A stretch of 38,657 nucleotides of DNA, taken from the NCBI GenBank assembly GCA_028715505.1, contig JAQURS010000002.1:1-38657 (forward strand), written 5' to 3'. This document shows, in pieces, positions 1 to 9,259 of this stretch. The position numbers and the translations under genes are program-made. The stretch comes from Patescibacteria group bacterium. Lineage in GTDB: Bacteria > Patescibacteriota > Patescibacteriia > 2-12-FULL-60-25. Positions within the stretch are counted from its first letter, which is position 1. Every line of letters starts with the position of its first letter. The notes under the pieces are model-generated. The model was not told the DNA's origin and did not search any database. It saw nothing but the letters and a program-made list of their open reading frames with translations.

Positions 1-317
1 CGGCTTGGATCATTAAAAAATCAATTCCTGGCGACACGCGCTGTTCGGATGATATCGACGTTTCCTGTCTTTTGGTTTCGAGCGACGGCGGCACGAGTTG
101 GGCGCCAATCACGGCCAAACACGTCAACGTCGAAACATTTAAGATTTACGTCAGGCCTTCGCAGTCTCCGTTTACTTTGGTCGGAAGCTCTTATCTTGTT
201 GACCAACAGCCTTTCGTGACCATCCAAGTCAAATTGACTTACAAAACGGCTATTGAAAAAGAGAAGGTGAGTCTTGAGACGCAAACGACCATATCATCCA
301 GAGTTTATGAAAGGTAA
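1..317 (+). CDS. C-terminal end of a pseudopilin-like protein (partial)
   Basis: The frame is open from the left edge (first full codon at position 3) and ends at TAA 315-317, so only about the last 104 residues are seen and the N-terminal methylation motif, if present, lies outside. The visible part is beta-rich: a 'SSDGGTSW' turn, then 'ETFKIYVRPSQSPF' and a late strand 'QPFVTIQVKLTY', ending in 'SLETQTTISSRVYER'. This pattern (a strand describing a measured value, then a late strand ending in 'TTISSR') is common at the C-terminus of type II secretion/type IV pilus minor pseudopilins in CPR bacteria. The next gene overlaps its end by 11 bp and is a PilX-type membrane protein, which supports a pilus assembly operon. 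The family call is inferred from this tail and the neighbour only. Confidence 0.6.
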   Translation, partial: AWIIKKSIPGDTRCSDDIDVSCLLVSSDGGTSWAPITAKHVNVETFKIYVRPSQSPFTLVGSSYLVDQQPFVTIQVKLTYKTAIEKEKVSLETQTTISSRVYER

Positions 318-1119
318 CCAACCCGGCAACATCACCGCTTTGGCCATGATCATGATGGCTATGGTTTTGTTGGTTGGCATCGCGGTCGGCGTGGTCGTTA
401 TGGAAGGTTCGCGCCGGGCAGTCGAGACGGATCGTGCCGTCGGCGCTTACTACATGGCGAATTCAGGCATCGAGATGCAGTTGTATGACGTGCGCAAAAA
501 CGGACTCCGGCTTTCGGCCGTGGCGACTTCCACCAGTTTGTATCCCGGCGGATCAAGCTGGCGGTCAACGACCGGTTACGAAACCTCGACCGTCAAAGTC
601 GTTTCGCAACTCGGAGAAGAAGAATTGTCTTTCGCGGATCTCTTTGATCCCGACGCTTTGAATCAGCCCTCGGGAGTTGCCAGGGTCAACGTCACTTGGG
701 ATGGGGTTGGGGCCGGCTGTCAGCCTGATCTGGAAATTGGTTACACGGTTTGGGATGTTGGTACCTCGATCTCTTGGCCGGTAGACGCGGCTGATTATGT
801 CATTCAAATCGGGCCTTATGCCTCGCATCTTGGTTTTACGGTCGGTCCGCTTGATACTTCCAAGGCTTACCGTCTGCGCCTCAGACCTTTTAAATGCGCG
901 GCCAAAGATATCAGAATTACTATGATGAATGCAGGTGGAACGTCCATGGCCTACCCCGGCGAGATTACTTTGGGGTCAGAAGGGTCGTACCAGAAAACTA
1001 CCCAGCGCCTTTTGGTCACCATGCCGCGCCAGGCCATCCTTTCGGGCATTTTCAGCTATATCGTTTTCTCGCAAGAACAACTGTGCAAAAAGGTTGGGGG
1101 GGCTGGAGTATGTCCTTAA
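307..1119 (+). CDS. PilX-like pilus assembly membrane protein
   Basis: This 270-residue protein has a short cytoplasmic N-terminus and one hydrophobic segment (about residues 10-33, 'ALAMIMMAMVLLVGIAVGVVV'-like), followed by 'AYYMANSGIEMQLYDVRKNG'. The 'A..AxSGiE.al..v' motif right after the membrane helix is typical of PilX/PulK-type accessory pilins. The rest is a predicted extracellular beta-rich domain with two late cysteines. The ATG at 307 was preferred over the upstream one at 274 because it places the helix at the usual position and overlaps the preceding pilin-like gene by 11 bp, as in translationally coupled pilus operons. Near the 3' end there is a run of seven G (about 1095-1101), a possible slippage site; the encoded tail is short (VGGAGVCP). 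The exact pilin class is uncertain. Confidence 0.6.
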   Translation: MKGNQPGNITALAMIMMAMVLLVGIAVGVVVMEGSRRAVETDRAVGAYYMANSGIEMQLYDVRKNGLRLSAVATSTSLYPGGSSWRSTTGYETSTVKVVSQLGEEELSFADLFDPDALNQPSGVARVNVTWDGVGAGCQPDLEIGYTVWDVGTSISWPVDAADYVIQIGPYASHLGFTVGPLDTSKAYRLRLRPFKCAAKDIRITMMNAGGTSMAYPGEITLGSEGSYQKTTQRLLVTMPRQAILSGIFSYIVFSQEQLCKKVGGAGVCP

Positions 1120-1207
1120 GACTTTTCCTCTTGTCTTTCTATTATTTTCCTGTTACGTATTATTAAGATAGTAAGAATCGTCGGAATGATATACAATAGG
1201 CTAAGCT

Positions 1208-1708
1208 ATGAACCCAGATAAGATTAAAGAAATTGAAGGGAAAGCCCTAGATCTGTTGATAACTGTTTTCTCTGAAGAGAATGCTTTTAGTATTCCTATA
1301 GATGTTTCAAAGATTGCAAAAACTTTAGAATTGTCCTTAAAAGAAGGTAATTTTATTGATAAAGAAATAGTTGGAGCTTATGACAGGAGCTTGAAAACTA
1401 TTTATATCGCGAAAAGCGATCCTTATACAAGAAAAACTTTCACAATAGCTCATGAAATGGGTCATTTTATTTTACATGACGAAAAAAATCAGGAAACTTT
1501 TTATAGAAAAGATTTAATTTTTGTTGGCAAAGAAGACAAACCACAAGAACAGGAAGCGAACTGTTTTGCGGCGAGCTTATTGATGCCAAAAGGTACAATA
1601 CTAAGATATTTAAAAATTACTAAAAATGTTGAGCTTTTGGCTGATTTTTTTGGTGTTTCGTATAGTGCTATGTCCTTGAGACTGAAAAATCTTGGTTTTT
1701 TTGATTAG
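1208..1708 (+). CDS. ImmA/IrrE-family metallo-endopeptidase
   Basis: The 166-residue protein has the zinc protease motif HExxH ('IAHEMGHFILH', about residues 79-89) and the downstream 'EQEANCFAASLLMP' segment with the third metal ligand Glu, together diagnostic of the ImmA/IrrE (Peptidase_M78) family. Such proteases cleave repressors in mobile elements, DNA damage responses and toxin-antitoxin-like modules. No helix-turn-helix repressor gene is adjacent, and the protein itself ends in a region ('LLADFFGVSYSAMSLRLKNLGF') that resembles the HTH-like C-terminal part seen in many family members. It is followed after 5 bp by a small membrane protein, so the two are probably cotranscribed. A TACAAT -10-like hexamer at 1192-1197 lies 10 nt before the ATG. 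The block is far more AT-rich than the neighbouring core genes, suggesting transfer. Confidence 0.85.
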   Translation: MNPDKIKEIEGKALDLLITVFSEENAFSIPIDVSKIAKTLELSLKEGNFIDKEIVGAYDRSLKTIYIAKSDPYTRKTFTIAHEMGHFILHDEKNQETFYRKDLIFVGKEDKPQEQEANCFAASLLMPKGTILRYLKITKNVELLADFFGVSYSAMSLRLKNLGFFD

Positions 1709-1713
1709 GCTAT

Positions 1714-2067
1714 ATGGAGACGGCTAATATACCGGAAGAAGTTGAGGGTTTTACGGATGTTCCGGATAATGGTTTGGATCCGTGCGATATAAAATTATAC
1801 AATCAAAGTATATTAACCTTGGAAGTGTCAGATAAAAAACAGAAATTAATTGCGAGGTGGGTAGTGGCTGGTACTTTAATGTTTTTATTGTTGGTTCAGA
1901 ATTCTTTCATTGGGTATTTTCTTCATTCAGCATATAGAGACAATCGATTATCAGAATTCGCCACAGTAATATCGATAATTTGTACTGCTACATTAGCTGA
2001 AACATACGGAATCATCCATACCATGGTTCGTTGGATATTTTCCGATATGGAATATAAAATCCGTTAA
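1714..2067 (+). CDS. Small two-helix membrane protein beside ImmA/IrrE protease
   Basis: I do not recognise a family. The 117-residue protein has a soluble acidic N-terminus of about 45 residues, then two predicted transmembrane helices (about 49-70, 'VVAGTLMFLLLVQNSFIGYFL', and 82-104, 'ATVISIICTATLAETYGII'), and a short basic tail. It starts 5 bp after the protease stop codon, has the same AT-rich composition, and is probably in the same transcript. Membrane proteins paired with ImmA/IrrE proteases occur in mobile-element and defence contexts, so it may be a target, anchor or effector of the protease; this is inference. A 9-bp inverted repeat (2063-2071 and 2092-2100) spans its stop codon and could end or stabilise the mRNA. 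Confidence 0.6.
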   Translation: METANIPEEVEGFTDVPDNGLDPCDIKLYNQSILTLEVSDKKQKLIARWVVAGTLMFLLLVQNSFIGYFLHSAYRDNRLSEFATVISIICTATLAETYGIIHTMVRWIFSDMEYKIR

Positions 2068-2100
2068 ATTCAGACGGTAATAAGTTCGAGCGAATTTAAC
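2063..2100 (+). terminator. Inverted repeat at the end of the ImmA/membrane-protein pair
   Basis: GTTAAATTC (2063-2071) and GAATTTAAC (2092-2100) are perfect 9-bp complements with a 20-nt loop. No T-run follows, so it is a weak intrinsic terminator at best and may only protect the 3' end. Confidence 0.35.
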
Positions 2101-2177
2101 ATCTTCGATCTTAGTCGAAATTTGTTATAGTGTCATGAACACAAAAATAATGGTAAAGAGGGTGCTATTTGTTTTTG

Positions 2178-2210
2178 TTGTCATTCCGGACGTGATCGGG
2201 AATCCGGAAA
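2178..2210. repeat. Interspersed 'GTCATTC...GGAATCCGGAAA' repeat, copy 1
   Basis: A short repeat beginning TTGTCATTCC and ending GGGAATCCGGAAA, with ATTCC/GGAAT arms that can pair. Related copies are at 5332-5362 and 6238-6302. It lies between the end of the ImmA block and the convergent gene on the minus strand. Confidence 0.6.
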
Positions 2211-2218
2211 TAAAAATT

Positions 2219-3076
2219 TTATTTTATTTTTTCTTCAACGGTTCCATTAACGGCAGCCCTCATTATTCCTAGAGTTGTTTTGCTGTTGTGGTCAGACTTC
2301 TCTCGAAAGTCATTCATGTTGTTTATTTCACTCAGAAGAACTATTAGCTGATGAAATAATTCACTAGTTTGCCAGAGCAATAGAGTAGTGTTTTTATTCG
2401 TCTCTTCTTCAATTGCATTTTTTTCTTTTAATCCAATATTTAAAACATGAAATAAACTGCCATAAAATGAACCATGTAGCGCTTCTGATGCGTCATCATA
2501 ATAAGCTTGCTGATATGCCAAAAATAAGCTTACATTAATTGTTTTGTTTTGTTTCAATAGAAATCCCAATCTTTTTTCTATTTTTGGTATTGGAAATTTA
2601 TATTTGTTATCCTTTTCAAATGAATCAATAGCTTCTTTAATCAAAGAGTTATCTTCAATTTTTTCAATACCCTTAAAACTAAGTTCGATTTTCATTAACA
2701 CGTTATCATTTTCATCTTTTACGACTTTCCCATTTTCTTTTCCTCTGGCGTATTGTCGAAATATGGTGTGCTGGGTACATTTGAAAAATGTATCTTCATC
2801 ACACAGTAATAAATAGCAGACATTTGTTATCCGCTCAAAAAAACCTCTGGCAAGCATAATTCCCTCATTGTAAAATCGTTGATTTTCTTTCATTAATAAT
2901 AAAATGGCATTACCCGTTCCCAAAAGAGAGCCTATCATAGCCATGATGGACAGGGACCTGTTTTGTAGCTGCCTGGTTTCAATGATACCTCTAACCAATG
3001 TCATTTCTGCGGAAAGGTAGTTTCTCATTGAATTTAATAATTCATTTGAGCCAAATTTTTGTTGTCTTATTTCCAT
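2219..3076 (-). CDS. Unknown protein, possibly DUF5677-like
   Basis: A mostly helical 285-residue protein. The open frame extends upstream to 3244, but the ATG at 3076 is preferred because a GAGGG Shine-Dalgarno sequence sits 5 nt before it and the upstream extension runs across the ligA promoter. The segment 'NQRFYNEGIMLARGFFERITNVCYLLL' (an Arg/Glu-bearing helix followed by a hydrophobic stretch) and the later 'DASEALHGSFYG' with a conserved-looking His resemble DUF5677-type proteins, which share a small all-helical core and are often found in defence or mobile loci. The match is from memory of the pattern and is weak. The gene is AT-rich like 1120-2100, is divergent from ligA, and is probably a transferred accessory gene. 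Confidence 0.6.
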   Translation of the reverse strand: MEIRQQKFGSNELLNSMRNYLSAEMTLVRGIIETRQLQNRSLSIMAMIGSLLGTGNAILLLMKENQRFYNEGIMLARGFFERITNVCYLLLCDEDTFFKCTQHTIFRQYARGKENGKVVKDENDNVLMKIELSFKGIEKIEDNSLIKEAIDSFEKDNKYKFPIPKIEKRLGFLLKQNKTINVSLFLAYQQAYYDDASEALHGSFYGSLFHVLNIGLKEKNAIEEETNKNTTLLLWQTSELFHQLIVLLSEINNMNDFREKSDHNSKTTLGIMRAAVNGTVEEKIK

Positions 3077-3141
3077 ATTACCCTCAATAAAAATAAAGAA
3101 GAAAATCAATTTTCTAAAATATTTTTCTATACGAAATGTAG

Positions 3142-5325
<2,184 letters not shown>

Positions 5326-5331
5326 ATTTCT

Positions 5332-5362
5332 TTGTCATTCTTGCGAAAGCGAGAATCCAGAA
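5332..5362. repeat. Interspersed 'GTCATTCTTGCGAAAGCGAGAATCC' family repeat, copy 2
   Basis: The 31-bp sequence starts TTTGTCATTCTTGCG and continues AAAGCGAGAATCCAGAAA, directly after the ligA stop codon. In one frame it encodes a spurious 'SFLRKRESR' peptide fused to the next ORF, which is why the downstream start was moved. It is the uninterrupted version of the repeat at 6238-6302. Confidence 0.75.
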
Positions 5363-5364
5363 AT

Positions 5365-6183
5365 ATGTTAAAAAATTTTTATAAAAATCCAATCGAAATT
5401 ATTAAAAAGGATGTGCAAGAATGGGTCGAATCTGTTTTCTTCGTAAAATTTCCTAAATGGAAGCATCGAGTTGCCATTATTGTAATGGGATCTGTTCCTT
5501 CAGGAGCATACGATAAGTACAGTGACTTGGATTTACAAGTCATCGCAAGCGAAAAGGAATTAAAAAAGTATTCTTTGAATCAAATTAAAGAATTTAAAAA
5601 ATTGATCATAAAATCAGGCTTGCCGATTCAGCTTCACAAACCCGTTGCTTTTTCGCAAGTTAAAAAACTTGGCCTAGAGTGGTCGAACGATGGTGAAATA
5701 CGAGAGTATTCTCGTGCTTTGATCATTTCGGATCCGAGTGGGGAATTCGAGAGGCTAAAAAAGAATCTTAAAAAATATCCGAGGAACGTTTTAAAAGAAA
5801 AATTGGATTGGTTAATCGCCGAATCTAACTTTAATATAGCCGATAGATTAAAAATAGCGGTTGAAAGGAAAAACGAATTTTATATTGAGGCTTTAAAAAT
5901 AGAAACAATCCGTTATCTGATGAATGCTTATATTATGGGAAACGGCGCTTGTCCGGTTTATGACAAACATCTTTTTTCAGAAATTGAAAAAATTGGCCAT
6001 TCGGATAAATACCTGATTTCTGCGAATAAATTGATGAGGACGCGCGACGGGAAGGAGGTTTTAGAAAAGATCAAAGTTTTAAGGGATATTGTCATGACGG
6101 ATTTGATTCACAAAAGGTTGATCCCCAAAAGAACAGAAAAGGAATGGTGTGCATTAAGGCCAAAGCGAAAAGTGGTGTTTTAA
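5365..6183 (+). CDS. Nucleotidyltransferase-fold protein
   Basis: A 272-residue protein with the pol-beta-type nucleotidyltransferase signature: 'IIVMGSVPSGAYDKYSDLDLQVIA' supplies GS-x-(8-9)-D-x-D, the metal-binding acidic pair. The region after it is helical and resembles aminoglycoside adenylyltransferase-like or DUF4037-like proteins, which transfer a nucleotide to small molecules or proteins. The true substrate is unknown. The frame opens at 5332 inside an interspersed repeat; the ATG at 5365 starts just after the repeat and is more credible. Like the next gene, it is AT-rich compared with ligA and the ABC exporter, so 5330-7110 may be a transferred block. Confidence 0.75.
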   Translation: MLKNFYKNPIEIIKKDVQEWVESVFFVKFPKWKHRVAIIVMGSVPSGAYDKYSDLDLQVIASEKELKKYSLNQIKEFKKLIIKSGLPIQLHKPVAFSQVKKLGLEWSNDGEIREYSRALIISDPSGEFERLKKNLKKYPRNVLKEKLDWLIAESNFNIADRLKIAVERKNEFYIEALKIETIRYLMNAYIMGNGACPVYDKHLFSEIEKIGHSDKYLISANKLMRTRDGKEVLEKIKVLRDIVMTDLIHKRLIPKRTEKEWCALRPKRKVVF

Positions 6184-6195
6184 CTTTTAATTTAG

Positions 6196-6231
6196 TGCAT
6201 CTTGTTCCACTCCATGTTATCTGATTATTAG
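6196..6231 (+). pseudogene. Remnant of the 3' end of a second copy of the 6321-7106 gene
   Basis: These 36 bases would encode CILFHSMLSDY-stop. The end of the metallo-beta-lactamase-fold gene (7071-7106) encodes CVLFRSMLSDC-stop, and the DNA is clearly alignable over about 45 bp. A stop codon lies immediately upstream in this frame. It looks like the decayed tail of a paralog that once stood before the present gene, or a shared 3' element carried by both. Confidence 0.5.
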
Positions 6232-6237
6232 TACTTG

Positions 6238-6302
6238 TTGTCATTCTTGCGCCGCGCCCGCCACGCTTCGCTGGCGATGCGGGCGGGAAAGCGAGAATCT
6301 AG
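6238..6302. repeat. Interspersed repeat copy 3, carrying a nested 36-nt palindromic insertion
   Basis: The outer sequence (TTGTCATTCTTGCG ... AAAGCGAGAATC) matches the repeat at 5332-5362. It is split by exactly 36 nt at 6252-6287 that are GC-rich and carry CCCGCC/GGGCGG arms. The insert length is a multiple of three, so an open frame through the repeat would be kept. Confidence 0.8.
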
Positions 6303-6320
6303 AAAAATTAAAAATATTTT

Positions 6321-7106
6321 ATGAAAATTCATTTTCTTGGGCTCTCGGCTTTTTTAATAGAGAATAAAAAGGGCTTTCGCGTTCTAGTTGATCCGTTTAA
6401 TGACGCTCCGGAGTGGTCGCTTGGACCTAAATTCCCAAAAAAATTCAAAGGTAAAGCTTTAGGGGCCAATTTAGTTTTGATGACCGAACCGGATGCTGAC
6501 CATGCCTATGCGCCAGGTAATTTGTTGCATAACGCGCCAAAAACAAAACCAAACAGTAATCCGTTTCCAGACTTGAATTTAAGGGGAACGGTCGTCTACG
6601 AATACAACGGCGACCTAAATGTCGCGTGGCATTACACGATTGACGGATTGCGTTTAGCGCATTTTGGAGACAATTCGTACGTTTTTACGAAAGAGCAATT
6701 AAAAGAGATAGGCCATCCGGATATCATTTTTATATCCCCTCCGAAGGTGGACAATAAGGCGGTCCTTGATTTAACCAGAAAAAATATTGAGCAGCTTAAA
6801 CCCAAGGTTGTTATCTGGGCGCATCATCTTGCTCCAAAAAAGTTGCCAAAAGCAAATGACGTCGCGGCTCTTAGAAAATTTTTTGTTAAATATTTCAAAG
6901 ACAACGCGAGTACAAGTAAGGGATATACGGGAGAGAAGAGCTTTATGGAGCTTTGCTATATTTTGGAGCACGCGATAGAGCTGAATAAAGAATATTCGGG
7001 CATTACTTTAAACAAACCATTTTTGGAAATTAACGAAAAAAGTATTAAACAAATAAAGAATAGGCCTTTGTGCGTTTTGTTTCGTTCCATGCTGTCTGAT
7101 TGTTAG
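6321..7106 (+). CDS. Metallo-beta-lactamase-fold protein (UlaG-like) with altered metal motif
   Basis: The 261-residue protein begins 'MKIHFLGLSAFLIENKKGFRVLVDPF', the usual start of UlaG/Lactamase_B_3-type metallo-hydrolases, and has 'LRLAHFGD' and 'VIWAHHL' at the places of later metal-ligand loops. The canonical THxHxDH signature is TEPDADH here (residues 55-61), so the first two histidines are Glu and Asp while the final DH is kept. It may bind a different metal, or have lost hydrolase activity. No Shine-Dalgarno sequence is evident; a T/A-rich region precedes the ATG. It follows the nucleotidyltransferase gene in an AT-rich block and has a decayed tail of a second copy upstream. The biological substrate cannot be told. 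Confidence 0.75.
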   Translation: MKIHFLGLSAFLIENKKGFRVLVDPFNDAPEWSLGPKFPKKFKGKALGANLVLMTEPDADHAYAPGNLLHNAPKTKPNSNPFPDLNLRGTVVYEYNGDLNVAWHYTIDGLRLAHFGDNSYVFTKEQLKEIGHPDIIFISPPKVDNKAVLDLTRKNIEQLKPKVVIWAHHLAPKKLPKANDVAALRKFFVKYFKDNASTSKGYTGEKSFMELCYILEHAIELNKEYSGITLNKPFLEINEKSIKQIKNRPLCVLFRSMLSDC

Positions 7107-7123
7107 CATTTTGTATTAAGAGG

Positions 7124-7152
7124 TTGGAAATTGGGAGCTTTCTTGTTATAAT
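7124..7152 (+). promoter_or_regulatory. Promoter of the ABC exporter, near-leaderless
   Basis: TTGGAA (7124-7129), 17-bp spacer, TATAAT (7147-7152). The ATG is at 7160, only 7 nt after the -10 box, so transcription should start at or next to the start codon. Confidence 0.75.
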
Positions 7153-7159
7153 GGCCTAA

Positions 7160-8920
7160 ATGAAACCAAAAATGAGCGTTTCGGCCGTACTGAAAGCGTA
7201 CTGGCCGTATGTTAAGTCCCAAAAAGGTTGGGTTTTTTTGTCATATTTCGGCGCCTGTGTGGGCGTATTGGCTGGAGTCTACGGACCATGGCTTTATAAG
7301 GCGCTTGTAGATAGTATTACTAATAATTTAAACGACCCGTCTAAAGCGGATCTATTGCGGATTCTTCTCACGATTTTGATTGTTAATTTGATTGGCTGGC
7401 TCGGTTATCGGATCGGCGGTTTTGTTTCCTCTTACGTCCAACCGATAATTATGGCCGAAATGGACCGTAAGAACCTTGATAATCTTCTTGGCCACTCGTA
7501 CCAATTTTTTACTAATAGTTTTGCGGGCTCTTTATTGCGTAAGATTCAACGTTTCTCGCGTTCGTTCGAGCGCATTATGGATGAAACCGAGTGGAATCTG
7601 TTCCCTTTATTTATAACCATCGCCGTGGCATTTGGCGGCTTGTATTTGCGTAATGCCATTCTGGCTTGGAGTACTTTAGGGTTCGTCTGCGTGGTCATTC
7701 TGGTTAACGTTCTATTTTCAAAGTGGAAATTAAAATACGACCTGCAAAGGGCTGAAAAAGATACGGAAGTTTCCGGCGCGCTGGCGGACGTTATCGGCAA
7801 CAGCGTCAACGTAAAATTATTTTCCGGTTACGCGTTTGAGAAGAATAAATTTTTCAGCGTCACTGAAGAATTGAGAAAGCTGCAGAATCTAACCTGGTAT
7901 TTGGGGGAAGCGAATTTCGCTCTTCAAGCCCTGTTGGGTTGTTTTTTAGAATTCGGCATGATGTATCTGGCGGTCAGTTATTGGCAAAAGGGATTGATAT
8001 CAGTTGGAGACGTAATTTTGGTGCAAGGTTATCTGATAGCTTTGATCGGACGTCTATGGAACGTTGGGCGCGTCATGCGCAATCTTTACGAAGCGTTTTC
8101 GGACGCGCAGGAAATGGTAGAAATATTGGATACGCCACATGGGGTTAAGGACGCGAAAGGGGCTAAGCAGTTAAAAATTACCCAAGGCAAGATTGAATTC
8201 GTAAAAGCTTCGTTCAACTACAACCAAACCAGGGAAGTGTTGAAGGATTTTGAACTGTCCGTCGAACCAGGGGAGAGGGTGGCCTTGGTCGGGCCTTCCG
8301 GCGCGGGCAAATCGACCATCGTCAAGCTGCTTTTGCGCTTTTACGATCTGGACGGCGGGAAAATTTTCATCGACGGCCAAGACGTCAAAAAAGTCACGCA
8401 GATCAGTTTGCGCGATCAGATCGCGCTCGTGCCGCAGGATCCGTTTCTTTTTCATCGCTCGGTCCGCGACAATATACGCTACGGCCGACGTGACGCTTCG
8501 GACCAGGAGGTCGAGGAAGCGGCTAAGTTGGCGCATTGTCATGAGTTCATCGAGAAACTGCCCAACGGTTACGAAACTTTCGTGGGCGAGCGCGGCATCA
8601 AACTTTCGGGAGGGGAGCGCCAACGCGTGGCTATTGCCCGCGCCATCCTGGCCAACGCGCCCATTTTAGTTTTGGACGAGGCGACTTCGAGTTTGGACTC
8701 CGAATCGGAAGCCATGATCCAAGACGCGCTCAGGAATCTGATGAAAAATAAGACCGTTTTGGTCATTGCTCACCGTCTTTCCACCATCATGCAGATGGAC
8801 AGGATTGTAGTCGTGGAGGACGGCCGCGCCGTTGATCAAGGATCACATCAACAACTGCTCGCGAGGGAAGGACTTTACCAAAAACTTTGGACTATCCAGG
8901 CCGGTGGTTTTATAAGTTGA
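7160..8920 (+). CDS. ABC exporter, fused permease and ATPase (MsbA/MdlB-like)
   Basis: A 586-residue half-transporter that should work as a homodimer to export a lipid, drug or peptide. The N-terminal half has about six transmembrane helices (for example 'GWVFLSYFGACVGVLAGVYGPWL' and 'LLRILLTILIVNLIGWLGYRIGG'). The C-terminal half is a complete nucleotide-binding domain: Walker A 'GPSGAGKST' (~379-387), Q-loop 'VPQDPFLF', signature 'LSGGERQRVAIARA', Walker B 'ILVLDEATSSLD' and H-loop 'IAHRLSTI'. All catalytic residues are present. It is monocistronic or leads the gat operon, with 35 bp between its stop and gatC and a separate promoter-like sequence there. The substrate cannot be assigned. Confidence 0.92.
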   Translation: MKPKMSVSAVLKAYWPYVKSQKGWVFLSYFGACVGVLAGVYGPWLYKALVDSITNNLNDPSKADLLRILLTILIVNLIGWLGYRIGGFVSSYVQPIIMAEMDRKNLDNLLGHSYQFFTNSFAGSLLRKIQRFSRSFERIMDETEWNLFPLFITIAVAFGGLYLRNAILAWSTLGFVCVVILVNVLFSKWKLKYDLQRAEKDTEVSGALADVIGNSVNVKLFSGYAFEKNKFFSVTEELRKLQNLTWYLGEANFALQALLGCFLEFGMMYLAVSYWQKGLISVGDVILVQGYLIALIGRLWNVGRVMRNLYEAFSDAQEMVEILDTPHGVKDAKGAKQLKITQGKIEFVKASFNYNQTREVLKDFELSVEPGERVALVGPSGAGKSTIVKLLLRFYDLDGGKIFIDGQDVKKVTQISLRDQIALVPQDPFLFHRSVRDNIRYGRRDASDQEVEEAAKLAHCHEFIEKLPNGYETFVGERGIKLSGGERQRVAIARAILANAPILVLDEATSSLDSESEAMIQDALRNLMKNKTVLVIAHRLSTIMQMDRIVVVEDGRAVDQGSHQQLLAREGLYQKLWTIQAGGFIS

Positions 8921-8945
8921 TTCCGCCCCAAACATAAGTTAAACT
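8917..8945 (+). promoter_or_regulatory. Promoter of the gatC operon
   Basis: TTGATT (8917-8922), 17-bp spacer, TAAACT (8940-8945), overlapping the end of the ABC exporter gene. The gatC ATG at 8956 is 10 nt downstream, again leaving almost no leader. Confidence 0.5.
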
Positions 8946-8955
8946 GGTCTGGCAT

Positions 8956-9258
8956 ATGAAACTATCCAAGGAAGAAATCGCCCATTTGGCCAAGTTGGCT
9001 AGGTTGGATCTGCCCGAAGACAAGCTCGAAAGGATGACCAAGGATTTCGGGGCAATTTTGGAGTACGTGGACCGGATCCAACAGATTGACGTTGAAGGCG
9101 TTGAGCCGTTCACCATGCCTTCCAGAGACCAAGGCTGGCGGCCGGATGAAGCCGTTGAATCCGATGAAGTGACGCGCGAACTTATCCTCTCGAATTTCCC
9201 GGAACGCGCCAACGATTTATTGGCTGCTCCGGGCGTCTTTGAAACCCCCAAGAAATAG
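8956..9258 (+). CDS. gatC: Asp-tRNA(Asn)/Glu-tRNA(Gln) amidotransferase subunit C
   Basis: The 100-residue small subunit of the GatCAB complex, which converts mis-charged Glu-tRNA(Gln) and Asp-tRNA(Asn) to the correct aminoacyl-tRNAs in the cytoplasm. The N-terminus 'LSKEEIAHLAKLARLDLPEDKLERMTKDFGAILEYVDRI' is the family signature, and the middle 'VEGVEPFTMP....RPDEA' matches the segment that wraps GatA. Length is normal. It lies 1 nt upstream of gatA; gatB is not in the window, which is usual because it is often elsewhere in the genome. Confidence 0.95.
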   Translation: MKLSKEEIAHLAKLARLDLPEDKLERMTKDFGAILEYVDRIQQIDVEGVEPFTMPSRDQGWRPDEAVESDEVTRELILSNFPERANDLLAAPGVFETPKK

Positions 9259-9259
9259 T

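Noticed and set aside
2135-2272. Small ORF (about 45 codons) after a TATAGT box
   Set aside because: It runs through a dispersed repeat and into the antisense of the next gene, has no ribosome binding site, and the peptide has no recognisable character.
5332-5364. Upstream start for the nucleotidyltransferase gene
   Set aside because: Those codons ('SFLRKRESR') lie entirely in the interspersed repeat, a common source of spurious N-terminal extensions.
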